Assembly: GCA_017623605.1 (NCBI GenBank)
Contig: JAGAOR010000031.1
Span: forward strand, 1-35,963
DNA length: 35,963 bases
From: Clostridia bacterium
GTDB lineage: Bacteria > Bacillota > Clostridia > Christensenellales > Borkfalkiaceae
Reading direction: 5' to 3'
The notes below the pieces were generated by a model. The model did not search any database and was not told the DNA's origin. It was given only the letters and a program-made list of their open reading frames with translations. Shown here in pieces: positions 25,301 to 31,447 of the stretch. Numbering within the stretch: position 1 is the stretch's first letter; each line of letters begins with the position of its first letter. The translations under genes were made by a program, and so were the position numbers.

Positions 25301-27949
25301 TAAAAACAACGCAACGTAGTTTTTTAAATGCTTAATTTCCGCAATGATCACTTCCGAAGCACAATAAAGAGAATCGCGCGCAGACAGATCGTATTCAGTC
25401 AAATTAACGTTGGAGAAAGGCGAATTGTACACGCCGCCACATTCTTTCGCCGCCGCGGCAGCCGCTACCATCATACGCTCGTACGAATCAATCTTTTCTT
25501 TCGTTAGACCGTCGTAGAACGTACTTTCAATGTTCATTATATCGGGCGCGTTTTTATTTTTCAAGGTTACGAGAAGCGCCTCGTATACGGACACGCCCAA
25601 ACGGCGTTTTTTATGGAGCGCAACGAGCGGCTCGGATAAATCCGCTTTCAAATCCACGATCGCATCTGCTTTTTCCATTAGGGAAACGCTTTCCTGCCCG
25701 CCCGCAAGCGCAAGCGTGGACGAAAGTTTTTGCAATACGTCCGTTTTATTCGTTTTATTCGAATGAAGCTCCAAGCAGAAATCGCCAAGCCCAAGCCCGT
25801 CGAGCCGCTTTTTTACAACGGAGAGCGCGGCTTGCTTTTCCGCCACGAATAAAACGCGCTTACCCTCGTATAAAGCGTTTGCGATCATATTCGTAATCGT
25901 TTGCGATTTTCCCGTTCCGGGCGGACCGTGCAACACGAAGCTTTTACCTGTTTGCGAAAGCGCGATCGCCGCCCATTGCGACGCGTCGGCAGGCAAAGGC
26001 GTGAGCGTCGTTTCGGGGCGAGCCTCATCCTCTTTCAAATTCTCTTCCGCCATACCCGTCCACACGGAATTATCTAAAAAGGCTTTGACGATTTCGTTTT
26101 TGGAAAATTCGCCGATATTTTGTTTGAGATCGTACCACATCTGATAACGGGAAAAGGAAAATGCGGCGATATACGCGTCGTCGAACACTTCCCAACCTCG
26201 CATACCTACCACTTCCATACGCACCATAGCAAGAATCTCGGAAATTTTCAAGCCCTGAATCATACTGCCAAGCCCGCGCATATCAATATTAAATTCCTGC
26301 TTCAAATATTCGAGCAGGGTGGAATTAACGGACGGCTCTTCGTCGGTGAGAGCAACGGCGTAACCCGCCCCGCCTTTACTTTTTTTAAGTAAAACGGGTT
26401 GCAAAACAAGGGGTGCGTAATGCTGCGCGCCGTCTTCGCGGGTATACCATTTCAAAAATCCAAGCGCAAGATATAAAATTTTCGCGCCCGATTCCTCATA
26501 CGTTTCCTTATTCTTTTTCATAAGACGGCTCACCGTTTCAGCGAGCGTTTTCTCGTCGGAATACGTTCTCAAAATTCCCGAGCGGTTTTCAAGCGCGATC
26601 AACTCGCGCATACCTTTCACTTCCCCGCTTGTCCCGAATTTCACACCGCGTTTTGTAATTTCAAACGCCTCCGCGTTCGCGGGCGCGAACGTAAGCTCGC
26701 CGTCTTTGGTCAACGCGTCGAGCGTGGAATCGGCGTCCGCCGAAAGCAAATGTACCGCCGATTTTGCCGAAGCGAAATGCAAGAGCGCGTTTTTCATAGA
26801 CAGATCTAAAAGTCTGCGTTCCCATTGCTTGTCCTTGGTTTGATCGTTATCAAGCGAAAGCTTACGCGAAGAAGTAAGATCAAGCGGCGCACTATCAGGC
26901 GCGGTGTCTTCTTCCGATAAGATTTCATAGCCCTTTAAATTTCTCGCGCGAAGCGGCAACGGCTTTACGCTCGACATACGAGAGCGGCGCACGTCTACGT
27001 ATTTATCATAATACCCTGCACCGCACTTTTCCTTAAAATGCGCTTCGGACGTGGAATACGCCGCGTTTTTATCCGAAAAGACGTCCTCAATATCAAAACA
27101 ACTCAAATTGTTAATTCCATCGGAAACGTAAGCCTCCAAGCGCGCCGTATCGTCGGAAACGGTATCAAGGAAACAGCTTTCATACAGCCAAACGCCGCAG
27201 GTAATTTCTTTTTCACCGAGCACGAGCACGGCATTGAAGCCCATATTTTCCAAGCACGCACAAGCAAAGAGCGACATTTCAAGCGCGCTCGCGCGGCGTT
27301 CGGAGATAATTTTTACCCCCGCCCCCGCTTCCACGGGACAAGTAATATCTGCCTCCTTTTTACTCACACCCAAGCGACGAAGCGCGGCGTATAACGCTGC
27401 AATTACACGACGTACCGCATTTTTATCGTTACCGACGTACCCGCCGATTTCCGCTTCCGCGCCCCATTTTTTCAGCTGTTCAATTACTTCCGTTTGCAAC
27501 TTTTGGCAATCGGCGAGCCGAGGACGGACGAACGAAGCAAGCTGTTCAACATTCCCGTTTGCCCCCTGCCAAAAATCAAACGGCAACGTGGTAACGGTAA
27601 ATTCCGCTTGCGCGAGTACCCTTTTATCCGTTCGAAGCGTAACTTCGATAATCTCCCGTTTTACCTCTTCGACGCTCGCAAAATAAAGCGGAGATAAAAG
27701 ATTGCCGAGCGCGACCTCCACCGTGCTTTCAAACGGAATTTCTTCAAGCTTTTTTTCGCAAGGGATTAGCATACCGTTTTCGTTCGTAACCGTAAGCGTT
27801 AAGCCCTCAATCCCCTCGTCGCCCGCGTTTTTTACCTGCAACGACGAAAAGAGCGGACGACTTGAAAAATAATCGGCGTAGGAAACGGTCTTTGCCGTTT
27901 CTCCCACGAGTGAGAGCCATTCTTCCCATTTTTTCGTTTTCTGCGCCAT
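22298..27949 (-). CDS. DUF4011 / superfamily 1 helicase with endonuclease-like and DUF3320 domains
   Basis: An 1883-residue protein of the large DUF4011 family, whose members are often counted among defence or DNA-processing proteins. Seen in order: an all-beta N-terminal part; a transglutaminase-like region about 170-300; DUF4011 with RRLLDLSMKNALLHF; SF1 helicase motif I HGPPGTGKSQTITN (near residue 675); a long helical insert; motif II MVIFDEASQIP; VGDPKQLPPTSFF; GDERDVILFSVCYGPD; NVAVSRAREEMVVF; an MTES_1575/Vsr-like endonuclease fold (GYECRYDVGASGFKIDVAVV, about 1595-1660); and the C-terminal DUF3320 domain. The frame is open to 28132, but the ATG at 27949 has GAGG six bases upstream and ends a low-complexity basic stretch. 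It starts an operon with comEC and holA. Confidence 0.88.
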   Translation of the reverse strand: MAQKTKKWEEWLSLVGETAKTVSYADYFSSRPLFSSLQVKNAGDEGIEGLTLTVTNENGMLIPCEKKLEEIPFESTVEVALGNLLSPLYFASVEEVKREIIEVTLRTDKRVLAQAEFTVTTLPFDFWQGANGNVEQLASFVRPRLADCQKLQTEVIEQLKKWGAEAEIGGYVGNDKNAVRRVIAALYAALRRLGVSKKEADITCPVEAGAGVKIISERRASALEMSLFACACLENMGFNAVLVLGEKEITCGVWLYESCFLDTVSDDTARLEAYVSDGINNLSCFDIEDVFSDKNAAYSTSEAHFKEKCGAGYYDKYVDVRRSRMSSVKPLPLRARNLKGYEILSEEDTAPDSAPLDLTSSRKLSLDNDQTKDKQWERRLLDLSMKNALLHFASAKSAVHLLSADADSTLDALTKDGELTFAPANAEAFEITKRGVKFGTSGEVKGMRELIALENRSGILRTYSDEKTLAETVSRLMKKNKETYEESGAKILYLALGFLKWYTREDGAQHYAPLVLQPVLLKKSKGGAGYAVALTDEEPSVNSTLLEYLKQEFNIDMRGLGSMIQGLKISEILAMVRMEVVGMRGWEVFDDAYIAAFSFSRYQMWYDLKQNIGEFSKNEIVKAFLDNSVWTGMAEENLKEDEARPETTLTPLPADASQWAAIALSQTGKSFVLHGPPGTGKSQTITNMIANALYEGKRVLFVAEKQAALSVVKKRLDGLGLGDFCLELHSNKTNKTDVLQKLSSTLALAGGQESVSLMEKADAIVDLKADLSEPLVALHKKRRLGVSVYEALLVTLKNKNAPDIMNIESTFYDGLTKEKIDSYERMMVAAAAAAKECGGVYNSPFSNVNLTEYDLSARDSLYCASEVIIAEIKHLKNYVALFLELYRQKISTLTRKKLDGLFEIAALLSSGKLNKYFKENEEEFYAFFNANKRLDGCFEKYFKAHKKLVDISKEYKELGKWLEEGGVAYERNKAVKAVVKKLSKVSIEAIEEEEILPRLENLHAIYEAMERIKTNTKLSHYFTFAFGRIDFFDARLHFLDELYRLHELCASVFMDYNADSFNSMCIRAANGYSLPVLKGLISSLESFSVAEDCFLLATAADKGKTPEEDVLDYYVSKAGALIENIDMLAPWCMYKKTTKALDEAGLTFITDALENGAVTSENIIQSFEKNVYKNFLQTNIPLDPVLSRFSAAVSEEKAESLRLTMEDFSRLTKDAIRAKLISRVPTQDTEGSLSLEVANFARLEKSNLRGSGLRKLFEEIPELIKRLAPCMLMSPITVSQYLQAENGLFDMVIFDEASQIPTAEAICTLARGKSAIIVGDPKQLPPTSFFHTNFVDEDNLENEDMESVLDDCLAINMPQRHLTWHYRSKHESLIAFSNITYYDNRLCTFPSPDSLSSKVKFVLVEDGVYDRGFTKKNKAEGDMLVDEVIRRLSDPAFKKSSMGVVTFSNVQKEYIERKLSVAIAEKRLERQAYEREEPLFVKNLENVQGDERDVILFSVCYGPDRLGRISLNFGPLNQAGGWRRLNVAVSRAREEMVVFSSMTGAMIDLSKTNSKGVAGLKAFLDFAEKGRTNLAISSSNLTTKKAGIGKYIAEELASYGYECRYDVGASGFKIDVAVVDPKNRQKFLLAILCDASNRFSVKDRNVLQIQTLKRNNWNVLRLYSVNYYNNPKREIKKIKDVLDKLTGADKKGGAELNRGKKAYKAASLEQRYENATFITSGENDKEILARLKAIVAAEEPISYDFLVRRLLMGLGITKYGSKVESRMQALVALCGFRFERIFGTAYYHKSDKAITFEKYRVESGEPLRKSEGDYTPYEIVAITRGALEDKVALYMEEIQTIVASVLRIARPSDKFMALVNDCVTLGEERGLFVRSVSDRISLA

Positions 27950-27984
27950 ACCAACCTCGCTTCCTTTTTTATACTTTCTATATC

Positions 27985-28015
27985 TTCTATCTTTTCTGCC
28001 CTTTCTATCTTTTCT
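27985..28015 (-). repeat. polypurine direct repeat in the helicase leader
   Basis: On the minus strand AGAAAAGATAGAA occurs twice with an 18-base period, within a leader of about 60 bases made almost only of purines plus T. It lies between the promoter and the ribosome binding site of the DUF4011 gene. Confidence 0.6.
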
Positions 28016-28044
28016 ATTATACCTAATTTTGTTAAAAAAAGCAA
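28016..28044 (-). promoter_or_regulatory. promoter for the helicase-comEC-holA operon
   Basis: TTGCTT (28044-28039), 17-base spacer, TATAAT (28021-28016) on the minus strand. Confidence 0.7.
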
Positions 28045-28125
28045 CTTCCCACAGCCACTTTTTCTCGTGTTTTTTGCCCCACGCTTTGCCTTGCGAAAGT
28101 TTTTTATTTTTTCGACGAATTTCGC

Positions 28126-28154
28126 TTGACAATCAATACTATGCATTATATAAT
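28126..28154 (+). promoter_or_regulatory. promoter for the PadR operon
   Basis: TTGACA (28126-28131), 17-base spacer, TATAAT (28149-28154). The ATG follows 30 bases later after AAGGAG. Confidence 0.85.
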
Positions 28155-28162
28155 ATTATATA
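28147..28162 (+). promoter_or_regulatory. palindromic operator candidate over the -10 box
   Basis: TATATAATATTATATA is a perfect 16-base palindrome covering the TATAAT and the likely transcription start of the PadR operon. PadR regulators commonly bind palindromes over their own promoters. A+T richness means such a palindrome could also be accidental. Confidence 0.4.
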
Positions 28163-28183
28163 TAAAACAGTAAGGAGAAACAT

Positions 28184-28498
28184 ATGGACGCGCAATTAAA
28201 AAAAGGGCTTTTGGAAGTTTGCGTTCTTTCGGTGATTCGAAACGAAGAATCGTACGGATATAAAATCATATCCGATCTTGCGCCGTACATTGAAATTTCC
28301 GAATCGACGTTGTATCCCATTTTAAGAAGATTAGAACAAAGCGGCGCGGTAAAAACGCGGTGCGCGGAACATAACGGGCGGCTTCGGCGGTATTTCAAGC
28401 TAACGCCTGCAGGCTTACGCAAAATTGAAGATTTTATCGAAACGATCGACGAATTTGAGCGGATTAGTAAATTTATTTTACAAGGAGAAAGAGAATGA
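28184..28498 (+). CDS. PadR family transcriptional regulator
   Basis: A 104-residue PadR protein of the short (PadR-s2) kind. Seen: the winged-helix DNA-binding domain with LKKGLLEVCVLSVIRNEESYG, ESTLYPILRRLEQSGAV (recognition helix region) and the wing GRLRRYFKLTPAG, followed by a short C-terminal dimer helix. It probably represses its own operon and responds to an envelope or drug signal. The start is set by AAGGAG eight bases upstream. Its stop overlaps the start of the DUF1700 gene in an ATGA junction. Confidence 0.93.
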   Translation: MDAQLKKGLLEVCVLSVIRNEESYGYKIISDLAPYIEISESTLYPILRRLEQSGAVKTRCAEHNGRLRRYFKLTPAGLRKIEDFIETIDEFERISKFILQGERE

Positions 28499-29058
28499 CG
28501 AAAAAGATTTGGGAAAAACAGCTTGCGCGGCATTTAACGGCATTGCCAAAAGCAGAGAGAAAAAAGATAATTGATTATTATCGGGAAATGTACGGTGATA
28601 AACCGGAAGCGGGATATTCGGAAGCGGAAATTCTTGCCGAGTTCGGCTCACCCGAAGCGTGCGCAGCGCGAATCCTCGCCGAAGAAAACGTGGAAATTCC
28701 GCCCAAAAAAGAAAAAAGACGCACGCCGTCGCCTTTGGCGATCGTTGGTATCGTCTTCGTGTCGTTGATTCTCGTTTTACCGCTTGCAAGCGTCGCGTTT
28801 GCTTTGATTGTTACCTTTTTCGCTTTCACGGTATCGGGCACAGCCATTGCAATCGCGGGCGTAATCTATGCAATCGGTGCGCCGTTGCTTTTAATCGGCT
28901 CGCTTTCGGCGGCAGGCGTTTTTGCGCACTTGGGCGTAGGGCTTACCTTATGTGGCGTAGGGTGCTTGCTTTTCGCTGCGTTTGAGCCTTTGGGGAAATA
29001 TCTTGCCATCGGCACGGGCAAAGCACTCAAATTCCTTTATAAGGGGAGGTTTTTCTAA
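28495..29058 (+). CDS. DUF1700 (HAAS-type) membrane protein
   Basis: A 187-residue protein. Seen: an N-terminal cytoplasmic helical domain of the DUF1700/HAAS type (ALPKAERKKIIDYYREMYGD... GSPEACAARILAEE, residues 16-65), which in other systems interacts with PadR regulators or signalling partners, then four hydrophobic helices from about residue 77 to 170. The start overlaps the PadR stop (ATGA) and its stop overlaps the next start (TAATG). The three-gene order PadR-DUF1700-DUF4097 is a known co-occurring set. Confidence 0.88.
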   Translation: MTKKIWEKQLARHLTALPKAERKKIIDYYREMYGDKPEAGYSEAEILAEFGSPEACAARILAEENVEIPPKKEKRRTPSPLAIVGIVFVSLILVLPLASVAFALIVTFFAFTVSGTAIAIAGVIYAIGAPLLLIGSLSAAGVFAHLGVGLTLCGVGCLLFAAFEPLGKYLAIGTGKALKFLYKGRFF

Positions 29059-30017
29059 TGAAAAGAATGAAAATCGTTTTATGGATAGGCGCTGCGCTTT
29101 TATTTCTAGGCGCGTTGATTTTTACTATCTCGTTTGCCCTTTCGGGTTTTAATTTTGAGTTCTTATCGAACGTGCAAACCGTTTCAAAACGTTTTGAAGA
29201 AAGCGCGGATAACCCCATTCAATCGATTGCAATCGATTTTGACAACGCTGAAATTGAAGTACGCGTGCAAGACAATATCGATGCGCTGGCAATTGAATAT
29301 CCGCAAGCGCAAAACAAGAAAGGAGAAAACATTAGCGAAATCAAGGTAGACGAAACGCAGGGAGCAATCTCGATCGTTGAAAGTTATACAACACATATAA
29401 ATCTTTTTGCTTGGAATTTTAAAGCGCCCACTCTCGTTGTATATTTGCCGCAAGAGCGTGTGTATGCGTTAGACTTACAAACGACTACGGGTGCAATACG
29501 CTTATGCAATGGAAATTTAAACGTTTCAAAAATCACGTTAAAGGCAACTACGGGTACGATTTCCACCAAAGATTGCACCGTAGCTTCTACGAGCGAGGCG
29601 CGTTTTGAAACGACTACGGGCATTGTAAACGTAGGCGAATTATCCGCGCAAACGGTTGTTTTGCAAACGACTACGGGACGTTTAACCGCGCATAAAACAA
29701 TCACGGCAGAAAATTCTATTTCCTTAGCGACCACGACGGGTAGCATAGAAACGCAAAACACGATTACCGCCGATACCGTTATAGCGAACGCAACTACGGG
29801 TGATTTGAAAATCAATGCCGATATATATGCAAATAGGATCACTTTGGCAACGACTACGGGTGATTTGAACGCGCGGATCGGTGGCAAAAAAGCAGACTAT
29901 TCTATTCTCGTATCACATTCCACGGGCGATAGCAACGTATCCAAACAAACGGGTGGAACGAAAACGTTGAACGTATCTTGCACTACGGGCGATATTTACG
30001 TTATCTTTGCCGAATAA
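29058..30017 (+). CDS. DUF4097 repeat protein, extracytoplasmic beta-solenoid
   Basis: A 319-residue protein with one N-terminal membrane helix (about residues 5-27) and a long all-beta exterior domain of the DUF4097 type. From about residue 140 to the end, nine rungs of 20-22 residues each carry a T-T-G (or S-T-G) turn, as in right-handed beta-helix proteins. DUF4097 proteins in this cassette are thought to sense or act at the envelope; the ligand is unknown. The start has GGGGAGG nine bases upstream and overlaps the previous stop. A strong terminator follows. Confidence 0.88.
   Translation: MKRMKIVLWIGAALLFLGALIFTISFALSGFNFEFLSNVQTVSKRFEESADNPIQSIAIDFDNAEIEVRVQDNIDALAIEYPQAQNKKGENISEIKVDETQGAISIVESYTTHINLFAWNFKAPTLVVYLPQERVYALDLQTTTGAIRLCNGNLNVSKITLKATTGTISTKDCTVASTSEARFETTTGIVNVGELSAQTVVLQTTTGRLTAHKTITAENSISLATTTGSIETQNTITADTVIANATTGDLKINADIYANRITLATTTGDLNARIGGKKADYSILVSHSTGDSNVSKQTGGTKTLNVSCTTGDIYVIFAE
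29480..29994 (+). repeat. nine DNA repeats of the ACTACGGG type inside the DUF4097 gene
   Basis: The codons for the T-T-G turn are nearly the same each time (ACT-ACG-GGN) near 29484, 29547, 29613, 29670, 29732, 29793, 29853, 29918 and 29981, a spacing of 57-66 bases. The two most divergent copies read CCACGACGGG and TCCACGGG. Confidence 0.75.
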
Positions 30018-30030
30018 AAACACAAAAAAC

Positions 30031-30070
30031 AAGGGCAGGTATGCGACGAACGCATACCTGCCCTTATTTT
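30031..30070 (+). terminator. bidirectional terminator after the DUF4097 gene
   Basis: A perfect 15-base-pair stem, AAGGGCAGGTATGCG / CGCATACCTGCCCTT, loop ACGAA, then ATTTTATT. It is shared with the convergent nrnA gene (the minus side reads TTGTTTTTTGTG). Both arms carry the word GCATACCTGCC discussed in the findings. Confidence 0.92.
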
Positions 30071-30082
30071 ATTACTTGTTTT

Positions 30083-31051
30083 TTATTCGAGATATTGTGA
30101 AACGGCGTAGGATAACCTGTCGATCACTTCTTCCAAATCACCAAAAAGCATACACCCCGCTGCACGGACGTGTCCACCGCCACCGAACGTGCCTGCGATC
30201 TTGTTCACGTCGGCGTAGTTTTTAGAGCGCAAGGAAATTTTATATTTTTTATATTCCACTTCCATAATCGAAGCCGCCACTTCGACCGTATCCACGTTCA
30301 AAGGAAAATCGACGAAGCCTTCCGTCATACCGTTCTCCGCGCCGCATTTTTTCATAGTCTCTTGCTTGATCGTGATAAGCGCGAACCGATCGTCGAAGAA
30401 GTAGCGCATACCGCTCATCACTTGTGCGTGCAACGCCGCGCGCGCTTTGGATTGTTTTTTGAAAAGCTGATAATGATAATACCGCACGTCCGCGCCTGCC
30501 GAAGCAAGCTTTGCCGCAAGCGCAAACGCTTCTTCACCAACGTCGTCGTGAGAGAAATTGCCTGAATCGGTGAGCAAGCCCACAAGCAGATATTCCGACG
30601 TTTTTTTATCAAACGAAGCACCCAGGTATTCGATCAATTTCGCCATATTCATACAATTTGACGCACATTCACGCACGTAATTATATTTGGCAAAACGCTC
30701 GTTGGAGATATGGTGATCAATATTCACCGTATCAATTTTTTTACGCGTCGCGATTAAAAATTCGTCCAAAAGCCCGCCAAGGCGTTGAAGATTGCTACAA
30801 TCCACGCAAATAAGCAAATCAAATTCGCCCTCGGAGCGTTTTTTTACATTCTCGATTTCGGGAAGAAACGCAAGGTTAGAGGGAATATCCGTTTCTACGC
30901 AAACTTGATTTTCAATGCCAAGATTGCAAAGCGCGGCAGAAAGCGAAAGCGCGCTCCCAAAGGCATCGCCATCGGGGCGCATGTGCGTGAAAATCGCCAC
31001 GCTTTTCGCTTTTTTAATTCGCTGTGCAATTTGTTCCAAGGTTGCGTTCAT
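30083..31051 (-). CDS. nrnA: DHH family phosphoesterase (NrnA-like oligoribonuclease / pAp phosphatase)
   Basis: A 322-residue DHH/DHHA1 enzyme. NrnA removes nucleotides from very short RNAs (and pGpG/pApA types) and dephosphorylates 3'-phosphoadenosine 5'-phosphate. Seen: THMRPDGDAFGSAL (residues 22-35), LLICVDCSN, the DHH motif NIDHHISN, LTDSGNF, and the C-terminal DHHA1 motif GTFGGGGHVRAAG. It closes the nusA-infB-rbfA operon, 42 bases after rbfA, with AAAGGA ahead of its ATG; the same order is common in Firmicutes. Because the window also encodes a c-di-AMP synthase, a role in degrading the pApA product is plausible but is inference. Confidence 0.93.
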   Translation of the reverse strand: MNATLEQIAQRIKKAKSVAIFTHMRPDGDAFGSALSLSAALCNLGIENQVCVETDIPSNLAFLPEIENVKKRSEGEFDLLICVDCSNLQRLGGLLDEFLIATRKKIDTVNIDHHISNERFAKYNYVRECASNCMNMAKLIEYLGASFDKKTSEYLLVGLLTDSGNFSHDDVGEEAFALAAKLASAGADVRYYHYQLFKKQSKARAALHAQVMSGMRYFFDDRFALITIKQETMKKCGAENGMTEGFVDFPLNVDTVEVAASIMEVEYKKYKISLRSKNYADVNKIAGTFGGGGHVRAAGCMLFGDLEEVIDRLSYAVSQYLE

Positions 31052-31093
31052 TACATCAATCCTTTATTTTCTTGAAACGCATAGTTTCATCTG

Positions 31094-31447
31094 TTAGTCA
31101 TTTTTAATTTTCTTGAAAAGTTCGTCCATTTTCGAACCGTATTCCATACTCTTATCCATACGGAACGTAAGTGCAGGAACGGTGCGCATACGCATCACCT
31201 GCGAAAGCTCGTGGCGAATAAAGCCTGCGTTTTCTTGCAAAAGCGTGAACGACCGCTTCGTTTCTTCTTCGGTTGCCCCGTAAATGCTCACGTATACGAT
31301 CGCCGTTTTGAGATCGGGCGCAACGTCCGCTTCCGTAATGGAAATCAAGCCTTTCAGCTCGGGATTTCTGTCTTTGACCAAGCGCAGAATTTCGCTAATC
31401 TCTTTTTGGTACTCACCGTTTAATCTCGAAGTTCTCGAAACTTTCAT
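31094..31447 (-). CDS. rbfA: 30S ribosome-binding factor RbfA
   Basis: A 117-residue RbfA, which binds the 30S subunit and helps mature the 5' end of 16S rRNA. Seen: RTSRLNGEYQKEISEILR at the N-terminus, the KH-type core ISITEADVAPDLKTAIVYVS, and the PALTFRMDKSMEYGSKMDELF end. The ATG overlaps the infB stop (TAATG), so translation is coupled. Confidence 0.95.
   Translation of the reverse strand: MKVSRTSRLNGEYQKEISEILRLVKDRNPELKGLISITEADVAPDLKTAIVYVSIYGATEEETKRSFTLLQENAGFIRHELSQVMRMRTVPALTFRMDKSMEYGSKMDELFKKIKND

Noticed and set aside
27949..28132. N-terminal extension of the DUF4011 protein
   Set aside because: The added residues come from the purine-rich leader and the promoter itself; GAGG and ATG at 27949 fit better.
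29480..29994. CRISPR-like array
   Set aside because: The repeats are only about 8-11 bases, lie within an intact reading frame and encode regular protein turns.
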